A stretch of DNA of 33,286 nt from a virus: positions 1 to 33,286 of IMG/VR virus record IMGVR_UViG_3300033145_001790. The stretch is one strand, 5' to 3'. Shown in pieces: positions 1-8,709 of the stretch. Every line of letters begins with the position of its first letter. Position 1 is the stretch's first letter. Made by a program: the position numbers and the translations under genes. A model generated the notes under the pieces. The model ran no database searches, had not been told where the DNA came from, and saw only the letters and a program-made list of their open reading frames with translations.

Positions 1-3000
1 CAAGAGCTCCACCGAGCACACCACCCATTTTAGAAGTTCCCCATTCTTTACTTTTTTTAGCACCTCTAAACATATCGAAAATTGTCATAGCTCCACCGAC
101 AGCGCCAGCAGCGACTCCTTTAGCCCCCATTCCTAACATTTTCCCAATAGCACTTTTAGAAAGCCATGTAACAAAAGCTCCTATGGGTGCTAATATTAAA
201 GTTAACTTTGACATTAAAGGACTAAACAAAGTACCAATAGCACTTATTCCCATCATAATATATTTCCATATTCCTCCTCCAATTTTTTTCAAAGTTTTTC
301 CAAGCCAACTAAATTTATCTACTATAACAAATTGAGCTTTTTTAATTTTAGAAAGACTTCCAAGTTGAGCTTTAGCATTATCCATTCTTGATTTAAATTG
401 TTTTTTAGATGAATCTTTAAACTCCGATATTTTTTTGGGAAGATCATTTAACTGTTTCCATCTTTGACTTAACATTTGTTTTCTTGTTTTCCATTGTTCG
501 GCTCTTGCATCTTTTAATCTTTGTTTTAATATTCTTTCTTGAACTTTTGCTTCTTTTTTCATTTTCTTTGTTTTTTCTTTCATTTCTATCATTTTTAATT
601 TCATTTCTTTTTTAGCAGCTTTTTCTTTTGCCTTTAAAAAAGGTTTCATTGCAATAAGCTCACGTTTCTTTTTCATTGCTTCCATTTTTGCTTTTTGTTT
701 TGCTTCTGCAAATTTTAATTTTCCTTCCATTTTTGCAGTACGAGTAAGCTCTTTCATTTTTATTTTTGCTTCTGTTGTTGCTAATTTTTCTTTAAACTTT
801 AATTCACGTTTTTCCATTTTCATTTTTAACTTTTCAGTTTTTTTTAATACAGACATTTCTTTTTTTCTAATTTTATCTTGAAGTTTTTCAAGTTTAGTTC
901 TTTTCTTTAATTCTCTATTTTCCCCAGCTTTTTGTTTTTTGAAAATCCATTTAAAATATTTACCATGCTTACCCATTATTCTTCCTTGAAGTTTCAAAAC
1001 TTTATTAGCTTGAGATTTTTGATATTTTAATATTTTTTTATTTGTTTCTTTTTGTATATCTGATTGTTGTTTTAATCCTTTATTAAATATAGAAGCTTGT
1101 TTACGGGCCGTATTTATAGTAAATTTTTCTTTTAACCATGAAGTTTTTCTAGTAGATTTTTTATCTAATGATTCTTTTAATTTATCTATTCGAGAACTAT
1201 GTTCTTCAAATTTTCTTTCTCTATGTATTTTAGTTTTTTCTGATTTTCTTTCAAATCGTTCTTGACTTTTCTGAGATTTTTTAAAAAACTTGTCAATAAT
1301 TTTATTAACTTTACCCATTCTTTTTGAATATTTTTTTTCAAATTTCATTCCTTGAGTTCTTTGTTTTTTCTCAAATTTTTCTTCTCTTCTTTCTTGTTTT
1401 TTATTAAATTTATTAAATCTATATTGTGTTAATTTTGTAAAAAAAGAAAAAATAGTTTCTGTTGATTTAGCCATTTTTGTAAAGTCAGGTTTTGCAAATT
1501 CAAATGGAAATTTTTTCTTTTTTTGTGGACGAGAAAGTTTAAAATTTTTTATTAAATCTTTTGTTGATTTTGCAAAACTTCCAATTAATTCAAATACTTT
1601 TCGAACTGGCAGAATAATTTCTCCACGATGAGCTAAAATTTGCCCAGTTTCTTTCATTATTCCACCAATTGCATGACCTGGTATTCCATTTTTTTCAGCT
1701 TTTCTTTTTGCTCTTTCTTCTCTTGAAAAAATATTATCTGTTGGTTTTACTCTTTCTCTTATATTCTCTCGTGTAAAACCTATATCATGAGCTAAACCTT
1801 TTAATCCACCTCTGCCCATATATTTTGAAGCTTCTTCTGGAACATCTAAAGCACTTAAAATTTTATCTTTAAAAGAAGTTTTAGTATCTTTCTTACCTTC
1901 CATAAAATCTTTTATTTTATCAAAAACTGTCCAAGTCTTTTCTTTAGATTCTTTAGATTCTTTTCCTGTTTGAAATTCAAGAGATTCTTTTAAATACTTT
2001 TGTATATTAGAAATTTTTGGTAAAAAATCCATATACATTACAGAAAGAACATTAACAATTTTATCAAAAACATTTGATGTTCGTTGGGCTCGAGCTAATC
2101 TACTCGCAGCTCCACCTTTAGCACCAAATAAAAATCTTAATCCCCCAGTAAAAGCAGTTTTCATTGTTTGACCAAACATAATCATGTTTCGCATAACTGG
2201 ATGTTCTAATAACATAGTTTGCCAAGCTATTCTTAATCGTGAAGTCATTCCAATTAAACCAACTTTTAATTCAAGTACTGCTTTTAACATTCTATCTTGC
2301 CAACTTCTACCTTCTTCATCTTGAGCTATTTTAAAAGCTTCAATAAAATCTTTAATAAATCCTTTTCCTTCTGTTTTTTGATAACCTACATAAGTTTCAG
2401 CTCGCGCATATCTTTTAGACATTAAAGATATACTTTCACCTAATTTAAGAGACAACTCTTTTTGTGGTTGAGAACTTTGATCAATTCTTTCAAGAATTTT
2501 TTCTATAGGCATGACAACTTCAGCCGGATGGATTTTAGCTAACCCACCTTTTTCAACATATCCACCTTCTTGAAGTTTTGGAATATTTTCAAATTTACTT
2601 TTTAAATTTTCAATACTTGTTGATATATCTCCTAATGCTAATTTTGATTCTTCGGAGTATTGGACTTTTCCTTTTTTTCTTGGAATAATATTACTTATAG
2701 ATTCTGCTGCTCCTCTTGATAATCCTTTTAAACTTGCCCAAACACCCCCCATTCCTTTTTTAACATTTTCTTTCATTTTATCTGTGGAGCTTCTAAATAC
2801 GTCGGTTTCTACAAATTTTGCAGCAAAGTACCCAAATAAAGGTGTAGATTTAGAAAGAGCCATAGCGATTGTATTTTGTTTATCTATACTTATATCTTGA
2901 CCAACTGCTTTTCCGTATTGAGAAATAACATCTTTTGTAGCTGAAGCAGTCCCAACGGTAATATTTTTCATACCAGATGTAAGAACTTGAATAGTATAAT

Positions 3001-3250
3001 TTAATTTACTTATAGTTTTATTTATTTCAGGAATAGAATTTTGTATATCTTTTGACTCAGCAACTTTTTGAAGAGAAGCTGTTGCTTTTGATGTAGCGCT
3101 AATTTGGTTTTGTATGTTTTTTGTTTGTTTTGCCGTACGATTTTCAATTTGATATAATTGGTCAGAAAGAGAATTAATTCTTTTTGATCTAAACTGACTT
3201 TCAGAATCAGCACTCGTAATTCCTTGAGGAGGTTTAATGTCTTTTGCCAT
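1..3250 (-). CDS. Tape-measure-like tail protein, 3' end outside window
   Basis: An uninterrupted reading frame starts at ATG 3250 after an AGGAG site and runs off the left edge, giving at least 1083 residues. Two Gly-rich loops followed by His-(Pro/Arg)-(Ala/Gly)-Glu-(Val/Ile) and a hydrophobic-Pro pair (HPAEVVMP near residue 240, AHRGEIILP near 540) match the repeated motif common in phage tape measure proteins. From about residue 600 to 960 it is extremely Lys/Glu/Met-rich and surely coiled coil. A hydrophobic stretch follows at about 990-1030 and a Gly/Ala-rich segment at the edge. Tape measure proteins set tail length and can line the DNA exit path. The call rests on length, composition and motif, not on a matched family; another very long coiled-coil virion protein is possible. 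Confidence 0.75.
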   Translation of the reverse strand, partial: MAKDIKPPQGITSADSESQFRSKRINSLSDQLYQIENRTAKQTKNIQNQISATSKATASLQKVAESKDIQNSIPEINKTISKLNYTIQVLTSGMKNITVGTASATKDVISQYGKAVGQDISIDKQNTIAMALSKSTPLFGYFAAKFVETDVFRSSTDKMKENVKKGMGGVWASLKGLSRGAAESISNIIPRKKGKVQYSEESKLALGDISTSIENLKSKFENIPKLQEGGYVEKGGLAKIHPAEVVMPIEKILERIDQSSQPQKELSLKLGESISLMSKRYARAETYVGYQKTEGKGFIKDFIEAFKIAQDEEGRSWQDRMLKAVLELKVGLIGMTSRLRIAWQTMLLEHPVMRNMIMFGQTMKTAFTGGLRFLFGAKGGAASRLARAQRTSNVFDKIVNVLSVMYMDFLPKISNIQKYLKESLEFQTGKESKESKEKTWTVFDKIKDFMEGKKDTKTSFKDKILSALDVPEEASKYMGRGGLKGLAHDIGFTRENIRERVKPTDNIFSREERAKRKAEKNGIPGHAIGGIMKETGQILAHRGEIILPVRKVFELIGSFAKSTKDLIKNFKLSRPQKKKKFPFEFAKPDFTKMAKSTETIFSFFTKLTQYRFNKFNKKQERREEKFEKKQRTQGMKFEKKYSKRMGKVNKIIDKFFKKSQKSQERFERKSEKTKIHRERKFEEHSSRIDKLKESLDKKSTRKTSWLKEKFTINTARKQASIFNKGLKQQSDIQKETNKKILKYQKSQANKVLKLQGRIMGKHGKYFKWIFKKQKAGENRELKKRTKLEKLQDKIRKKEMSVLKKTEKLKMKMEKRELKFKEKLATTEAKIKMKELTRTAKMEGKLKFAEAKQKAKMEAMKKKRELIAMKPFLKAKEKAAKKEMKLKMIEMKEKTKKMKKEAKVQERILKQRLKDARAEQWKTRKQMLSQRWKQLNDLPKKISEFKDSSKKQFKSRMDNAKAQLGSLSKIKKAQFVIVDKFSWLGKTLKKIGGGIWKYIMMGISAIGTLFSPLMSKLTLILAPIGAFVTWLSKSAIGKMLGMGAKGVAAGAVGGAMTIFDMFRGAKKSKEWGTSKMGGVLGGAL

Positions 3251-3265
3251 TTAATTTACTCCTAT

Positions 3266-4246
3266 TTACAAACTATTTATAGCTGCATTAAATTTTGATG
3301 GTGAGCCTTTTTCAGACCATATTGCTATTATTTCTGATGGAAAAATAAGTTCTTGTATACACATACTAGTTAATTTTTTTAACCCAAAGACTTTTTTATA
3401 TGTTAAATAAATTGGGCCAATAATATGATTAAATTTTTGAATGTGACTAAAAAATATATTTATGTTTTTTATAAAAAATTTAATAGTTACAATATAATCA
3501 ACTAATATTTTTGTAAAATCTTTATCATTTAAATTTGAATATTTTTTTAAGTTTTCCATTAATTTATAATATTTTGTCAAATCGCTATTACTTATCATAG
3601 ATTCTTGTTTTTCTAATTTAAAAAGAAATGAAATAATAATTCTTAAATCTTTTTCTTTAATTTTATCTTTTTGTAATTTAAAAATTATTGACCATAAATA
3701 AGAATAATATAAAACTAAATCTTTATTGAATATTGATATAAACTTAGATTGTTTTTGTAAAGCTATCATATGTATTAATTCATGTAATGTTAATTGTGAA
3801 AGAAAACTATTTGATACATATGAAAAAATATTTAAATTATTGCTTAATATAATAATAATCTTTTTATTATTTGCGGAATAGAACCCCATAATAGAATGAG
3901 CAGCTTTAAGAGGGTTGATAGTTATAGTTATTTCTTTTCCTACTACTAAATTTCCTTGTGAATCAAAATCAAAATCAAAAGTTTTAATATTTATTGGTTT
4001 TGATTTAAAAATTCTCCAAGCAATAAATCCTCGAAAACTTTTAGACAAAAAACATGGAATAATTGTTTTATTTCTTATTAGTTTTTCAATAGTTTTAACA
4101 CTTCCTTTTGTTTGAGATCCTTTTGATAAAGCTTTAATAAAAGATTTATTAAGACGATCAGAACCATATAAAATATCATTATCAAATTTTATTACAGGTT
4201 TTAATCCAACAGGAAGAGCAATTATTTCTTTAAGATTTTTGTCCAT
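3266..4246 (-). CDS. Putative zinc metallopeptidase-like protein (HELIH motif)
   Basis: This 326-residue protein contains HELIH at residues 155-159 in a hydrophobic helix, the classic HExxH zinc-binding and catalytic motif. A conserved-looking C-terminal PSEIIAIWSEKG could supply a third Glu ligand as in gluzincins, but the spacing (about 150 residues) is long. There is no signal peptide. The middle is hydrophobic and Lys/Ile-rich, likely all helical. It lies 15 bases upstream of the tape-measure-like gene in the transcript, so a role in virion maturation, tail assembly or cell entry is plausible. I recognise no named family; the protease call is based on the motif alone. Confidence 0.5.
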   Translation of the reverse strand: MDKNLKEIIALPVGLKPVIKFDNDILYGSDRLNKSFIKALSKGSQTKGSVKTIEKLIRNKTIIPCFLSKSFRGFIAWRIFKSKPINIKTFDFDFDSQGNLVVGKEITITINPLKAAHSIMGFYSANNKKIIIILSNNLNIFSYVSNSFLSQLTLHELIHMIALQKQSKFISIFNKDLVLYYSYLWSIIFKLQKDKIKEKDLRIIISFLFKLEKQESMISNSDLTKYYKLMENLKKYSNLNDKDFTKILVDYIVTIKFFIKNINIFFSHIQKFNHIIGPIYLTYKKVFGLKKLTSMCIQELIFPSEIIAIWSEKGSPSKFNAAINSL

Positions 4247-4268
4247 TATATTTATTATCCTATTATGT

Positions 4269-5192
4269 TTAAATCATTTTAAATTTCAAATTTCCACAAT
4301 CCCAAATTCTAGAATAACCTTCTTTTTGTCTTAACACCCATTCAGGAATATCTTTGGGATCATCTTTAGTTTTTCTTAAATTAAACCGATGAATCCTTTC
4401 GAATCCTTTTAAATACCAATAATTAGGTTTAGTAATATGTTCTAACTCGAATCCTAATTTGTAATAAAGATTTCCTTGACTCCATCTTCTATCTGCATAA
4501 CTAAATATTTCTTTCCATTCAAAATTCTTCTTGAAATAACTTAAAAGTTTTCCTGCAATTCCTGGAATATGATAATTGGAATTACTACAGAATCTATTAA
4601 GTTCCCAGACTCCTTCTTTAGATTTAGAACCTTTGGAAATATTACCCTTTCCAAAGGTCATAATTGAAATTAGTTTATCTTCAAAAAATGCTCCAAGTTT
4701 TACTTTGGATGCATCTTTTCCTTGAATATGAAATTCTTCAAGAAATTCATTTTTAACTTTTGGTTCAATTTCTTTAATAATACATTTTCTTGCATGGATT
4801 CTTTCAATATTTTGATTAGCTCTTAATATTTGTTTAATTCGAGCCTTAACTATTTCTTTTTTGAAAATCCACTCATCCTCAAAAATATGAATTAATTGGA
4901 TTCCTTTTTCTTTACAAAGATTAGTTTTTTGAAGATGGTTATTAGTTGGATCCTCTGATCTGAATTCTGAATGCCAGTATAATCCATCATATTCGATTGC
5001 AATTTGTCTACTTGGAATATGAATATCTAATTCTAAAGATCTATTAGTTGTTAGATTCTTAATAATACTATAACAATTATGTTCAACTTTATCTTCTCCA
5101 ATTAGATCACAAATAAATTTGTATATCTCTTTTTCAGCTAAAGATGTTCCATCATTCCTTGGATAACATTTTGGACATAAATATCCTATCAA
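4269..5192 (-). CDS. C-terminal part of a split homing endonuclease (VSR/PD-(D/E)XK-like)
   Basis: The 307-residue frame opens with a zinc-type CPKC, then a nuclease-like core: ELDIHIPSRQIAIEYDGLYWHSE (Glu/Asp catalytic candidates near residues 54-70) and LIHIFEDEW near 100. This arrangement is typical of phage free-standing endonucleases related to very-short-patch-repair enzymes. The last 180 residues form a second conserved-looking module (HIQGKDASKVKLGAFF, FSYADRRWSQGNLYYKLGF, PNYWYLKG). The only in-frame start is TTG at 5192, with no Shine-Dalgarno site and a TAG three codons upstream. The preceding frame (5152-5799) carries the expected N-terminal modules, so this looks like the back half of one gene broken by a frameshift or deletion near 5190-5230. 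Translation as drawn is doubtful. Confidence 0.6.
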   Translation of the reverse strand: MIGYLCPKCYPRNDGTSLAEKEIYKFICDLIGEDKVEHNCYSIIKNLTTNRSLELDIHIPSRQIAIEYDGLYWHSEFRSEDPTNNHLQKTNLCKEKGIQLIHIFEDEWIFKKEIVKARIKQILRANQNIERIHARKCIIKEIEPKVKNEFLEEFHIQGKDASKVKLGAFFEDKLISIMTFGKGNISKGSKSKEGVWELNRFCSNSNYHIPGIAGKLLSYFKKNFEWKEIFSYADRRWSQGNLYYKLGFELEHITKPNYWYLKGFERIHRFNLRKTKDDPKDIPEWVLRQKEGYSRIWDCGNLKFKMI

Positions 5193-5799
5193 GGAGTTCT
5201 AATTTTAAATGTCCAAGATATTTAAAAAGTTTCTTTAAGAAATTATGTTTTTGTTTTTTCATATATTTTTCTATAATTTCTTTTGACTGTGCTGGGTATC
5301 TAACTCCATTATTATTAAAACAGGAATTTGAACATTTTTTTTGAAATGCTGGAACATTCATTGGATTTATAACACCATAGTTATTAAAACAAGTTTGTTG
5401 CATTTTTTCTATAAGGTATTTGGATTGAGCTGGATATTCAACATTATAATTTTTTAAACAAGTTTGTTTTTTCTTTTCTTTAAATTCAATAACTTGACTT
5501 ACATTCCTAACATTGTAATTTTTTAAACAAGTTTGTTTATATTTTTCTCGAACTATTGGATCATTACTTAAACACTTAGTTGAACAATATTTAACAAATC
5601 CTTTTGTTATTGATATAAATTTTGTATATTTTTTACATGAATTAATTTTTCCATACATTTTACATATATTATCATTTTTGTCTTTCATTAAATATTTTTT
5701 ATAATACTCTTCTTTTGAAATTTCTTTGTGACTTGCTGTTAAATGTTTACCTAATCCTATATTAGATTTAAATTCTCTTTCACAAATTTCACATTTCAT
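5152..5799 (-). CDS. N-terminal part of split homing endonuclease (zinc finger plus Asn-Tyr-Gly-Val repeats)
   Basis: It starts at ATG 5799 after an AAGGAA site. Residues 1-25 form a C2H2-like zinc finger (CEICEREF ... HLTASH). From about residue 85 there are four repeats of about 28 residues with the pattern T/S-C-hydrophobic-x-Asn-Tyr/Asn-x-Val followed by Pro-Ala-Gln-Ser or similar, as seen in DNA-binding regions of many phage free-standing endonucleases. The frame then runs into out-of-frame sequence (LELLDRIFMSKMLSKE) and stops, overlapping the frame that encodes the nuclease domain. Intact relatives, as I recall them, have another Cys-rich segment here. I infer a pseudogenised or deleted endonuclease lying just downstream of the terminase. 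Confidence 0.6.
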   Translation of the reverse strand: MKCEICEREFKSNIGLGKHLTASHKEISKEEYYKKYLMKDKNDNICKMYGKINSCKKYTKFISITKGFVKYCSTKCLSNDPIVREKYKQTCLKNYNVRNVSQVIEFKEKKKQTCLKNYNVEYPAQSKYLIEKMQQTCFNNYGVINPMNVPAFQKKCSNSCFNNNGVRYPAQSKEIIEKYMKKQKHNFLKKLFKYLGHLKLELLDRIFMSKMLSKE

Positions 5800-5813
5800 T
5801 TTAAAATTTCCTT

Positions 5814-7481
5814 TTATAAATTGTTATACAAAGATAATATATCAGTAACTCCACCAAAATCTTCTATATTATCTTTAACATGTTTAATAACATCTGGATT
5901 TGAAAATTCAGATAAATTTAATATATCTTGATTCATATTCATTATTTTTGACATTTCATTACTTTGTTCTGTAACTTTCTGTGGATTTATTAACAATCTG
6001 CTACTTTGATACTTCCGAACAAAAAAACAAAATGATGCACTCATTGCTATATCATCATGTACACCTTCATCAGCTTCTACTCTTCCATTTGGTTTTGAAA
6101 TTAATCCAGATAATTCAAGAGCTAATCTTTCAGATTTAATAATTTCTGGAAATTCTGTTACATAAGAATAAAGAGCATCTATCATTAAGGGTCTTGTTTT
6201 ACCAGATGTTGAAATACCCGGAATTAGAGTATTTTCCCCTCTTTTTTCTTTATAGATCATTGTACAGAATTCAGGTGAATCATTAATTTGTTCTCTAACT
6301 TGATTACCGCATGCATTTGATTCTATAATAACAAGACCATTCCTATAGATTCCACACGCAACTTTTACAACTTTTACAAAGTCTAAAACTTTACATTTGC
6401 CCTGATACTCCCAAACTTGTTCTAAAGTTTCATAATCCCAAACAGTGATAGCACTTTTATCTTCTCCATACTCAGTTGCTGTATCCACACCGATCAAATA
6501 ATATTGACCAGGAATTGGATTTTGAAATTTCCATATTTCTCCATTGAATATTTTAATTTTTTCTATGGGCTCAATTTTAGATGATTCTTGTATTTTTTCG
6601 ACTGTAGTTGATTCAAAGAAAGAACCTTCTGTTGATAGAAATTTTATCTCTAATTCTTGTTGGATTTTTCTTGGATCATTATCAAAAAGTTTACATTGAT
6701 TTGAGTACCATTCTGGATCATTTGCTAACTCAGAGATCATTTTCCAATGAATAATGAAAGGTTTAAAGATACTATCTCCGCTGATGGCTTTTGACCAATG
6801 TTTAAAATAAAAAGCACCAATTCCAACTGTGCGATTAGGAGTACTTAGTAAAATTGTACCATAAGGTACACCAGCTTTTCGAGCTGATTTTTGATTAGTC
6901 GCGAGTGCTGGCACTAAACTTGTCCAAGCTTCGTCCATTTTTGAGATGAATGCAATTTCATCTACTACTAAAAAAGTAATACTTTTACCCCTCAAAACTT
7001 TCCCAGGGGCCTGGGGAGAAACAGTAGCAGCAAAAACCTTAGATCCATTTCCCAAAATAAAAGATTGTTCACTTTTTTTTTTAAAGCCTGCTCCATGTCC
7101 AAAACTTCCTACTGGTTTCATCCATGTAGGTAATTTTTCTATAAAAACTCTTATTGTTCTGGCAAAGTCTGTGGCTTCTTTACCATCCTTGGAAATTATT
7201 CCTATAACACTATTTCTATAAAAAATAGCCATCCAAGCTATATAAGCTTCAACAATAGTTGAAATTCCGATTTGTCTGGATTTAGCAACAATTACATAAT
7301 GTTCTTTTTCAATTAAATCAATAAGTTCCTTCTGTTTATTGTAAAGAAAAAGATTTTGATCTCCACCTGGTAATTCCAACCAAATATATTTTGAACAAAA
7401 ATATTTGAAATTATTCTTACATCGAATAAATTCAGACACATATTTATTTGCTTGAGTTTGTTGTCTTTGTTGTTTGTTCAT
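5814..7481 (-). CDS. Terminase large subunit (DNA packaging ATPase/nuclease)
   Basis: This is the motor that packages the genome into the prohead and cuts the concatemer. The N-terminal ATPase has the Walker A-like AKSRQIGIST (residues 66-75) and Walker B VVDE (172-175). The LLSTPN segment near 211 fits motif III. The C-terminal RNase-H-like nuclease has GVDTATEYGEDKS (from 331), VIIESNACG (384-392) and HDDIAMS (475-481), giving the expected acidic triad. The 555-residue length and motif order match T4 gp17-type terminases. I choose ATG 7481 because AGGAAAGG lies 7 bases upstream; an in-frame GTG at 7508 has no such site. The start lies inside the last codons of the upstream HNH gene. Confidence 0.95.
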   Translation of the reverse strand: MNKQQRQQTQANKYVSEFIRCKNNFKYFCSKYIWLELPGGDQNLFLYNKQKELIDLIEKEHYVIVAKSRQIGISTIVEAYIAWMAIFYRNSVIGIISKDGKEATDFARTIRVFIEKLPTWMKPVGSFGHGAGFKKKSEQSFILGNGSKVFAATVSPQAPGKVLRGKSITFLVVDEIAFISKMDEAWTSLVPALATNQKSARKAGVPYGTILLSTPNRTVGIGAFYFKHWSKAISGDSIFKPFIIHWKMISELANDPEWYSNQCKLFDNDPRKIQQELEIKFLSTEGSFFESTTVEKIQESSKIEPIEKIKIFNGEIWKFQNPIPGQYYLIGVDTATEYGEDKSAITVWDYETLEQVWEYQGKCKVLDFVKVVKVACGIYRNGLVIIESNACGNQVREQINDSPEFCTMIYKEKRGENTLIPGISTSGKTRPLMIDALYSYVTEFPEIIKSERLALELSGLISKPNGRVEADEGVHDDIAMSASFCFFVRKYQSSRLLINPQKVTEQSNEMSKIMNMNQDILNLSEFSNPDVIKHVKDNIEDFGGVTDILSLYNNL

Positions 7482-8571
7482 TTTTACCTTTCCTATATCT
7501 CTTCTCACAAACTAGTTTTGCTAACTCTCCATATGAACATGGAGTTCTTTTTGGATGACATTTCTTTAAGTGACATTCAGGGCATACAATTAATCCATTA
7601 TCTGGATCTAAAGCCATATGAGGATAAGGTTTTCTTGGATAAATATGATGAGCAATCATATTTATTGTAACTCCACAAATCTCGCATTGAACTTTTCCAT
7701 ATGTCTCTTTATTTCTTCTAAAAATTTCATCTCTCCAAATTCCATAACCCGGAAGAGAACTTTCATCTTCTTCAATATGTCCGGCATTTATTAAATCTTG
7801 TTTTATGATTTGTGATGCCCTTTTTCCATATACATCACAAGTTAATTTACAATGTTCTGAACAATAAAAATAAGCTCCATCGTTTCCATCTTTATGTTCT
7901 AATTGTCTAATTCTTTCTCCAATTTGAGTTTTTGATGGAGTGAACCAACCACCTTTCTCTTTTGAATTTGAGCAATTATGGTTTTTGCAATGTCCTTGAA
8001 TTTCTCCAGATATTGGGTCTTCTCTTAGTTCTTCAACTTTATAAAAAAGTGGATGTTTTTCTTGATAATCTTTAATATTATATCTTTGATTCTTATATAT
8101 TCTATATCGATCTTTTTCAGAGTAGGAAAATCGTTTTCCTAAATTCCATGGAATTCTACCCATACATGAATTACTTATCTTTTTAATGCTATCTTTTGAA
8201 AAAATATTTGTTTTACCTTTATTCCATGGAATTCTTCCTTTGCGGTGAGAAGTACTCATTTTTTCTTTTTCATTTGGACACTTTGAATATGAATTTTCAC
8301 AGCACCATCTCTTAGATGTTTTAAAATAATAATGAGCTTTTTGTTTACATCCAAAATTACAAACATGACCAGAGTTTTCAACATATTCTGGTTTAGTATA
8401 TTTTTTGTATTTTTTTCCTTTACTTTTCTCTCCAATTCTTTTTTTCATGTTTGGACATTCACCAGTACTTTCTTCACAACACCACTTCCCATTTTTAAAT
8501 TGATAATGAGCTTTTTGTCCACAACCATATTCACAAATATGTCCTGAATCTTCAATATATTCATTGTTCAT
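7444..8571 (-). CDS. HNH homing endonuclease with duplicated zinc module
   Basis: The 375-residue protein starts at ATG 8571 after a strong GGAGG site. The N-terminus carries two copies of a Cys-rich module (HxCxxGCxQKAHYxFKxxxxWCCExS, residues about 11-45 and 70-105). NUMOD3-like GRIPWNKGK and GRIPWNLGK repeats follow, typical of DNA-binding tails of homing nucleases. The C-terminal HNH core has CEICG, AHHIYPRK and DPDNGLIVCPECHLKK. It is a paralogue of the HNH protein at 20071-20934, which has a single N-terminal module. Its last 38 bases overlap the terminase gene and contain the terminase ribosome binding site. It is a free-standing mobile gene inserted between the hub and terminase genes. 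Confidence 0.85.
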   Translation of the reverse strand: MNNEYIEDSGHICEYGCGQKAHYQFKNGKWCCEESTGECPNMKKRIGEKSKGKKYKKYTKPEYVENSGHVCNFGCKQKAHYYFKTSKRWCCENSYSKCPNEKEKMSTSHRKGRIPWNKGKTNIFSKDSIKKISNSCMGRIPWNLGKRFSYSEKDRYRIYKNQRYNIKDYQEKHPLFYKVEELREDPISGEIQGHCKNHNCSNSKEKGGWFTPSKTQIGERIRQLEHKDGNDGAYFYCSEHCKLTCDVYGKRASQIIKQDLINAGHIEEDESSLPGYGIWRDEIFRRNKETYGKVQCEICGVTINMIAHHIYPRKPYPHMALDPDNGLIVCPECHLKKCHPKRTPCSYGELAKLVCEKRYRKGKNEQTTKTTNSSK

Positions 8572-8610
8572 TTCATTACCTCCTGCAGTATAATTTCTGA
8601 AAATTATAAA

Positions 8611-8671
8611 ATAAGGAAACAGAGAGATTCAGGAATATCTCTTTTTCAAACCGTCGTTCTAGTCTCCTTAT
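8611..8671 (-). promoter_or_regulatory. Predicted structured leader of the HNH gene
   Basis: In the 138-base gap upstream of the HNH gene, ATAAGGA(a)AC at 8611-8620 can pair with GT(c)TCCTTAT at 8662-8671. This encloses a perfect 6-bp hairpin, AGAGAT/ATCTCT, at 8623-8642. There is no U-run on the transcribed strand, so it is not an obvious terminator. A leader structure or the scar of the inserted mobile gene are both possible. Confidence 0.35.
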
Positions 8672-8709
8672 ATATTTGTTCTATAAAATAAAAATAAAGT
8701 ACAAAAAAA

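Noticed and set aside
3022-3213. A 63-residue minus-strand reading frame
   Set aside because: It lies entirely inside the tape-measure-like gene in another frame and has Lys/Gln-rich nonsense composition.
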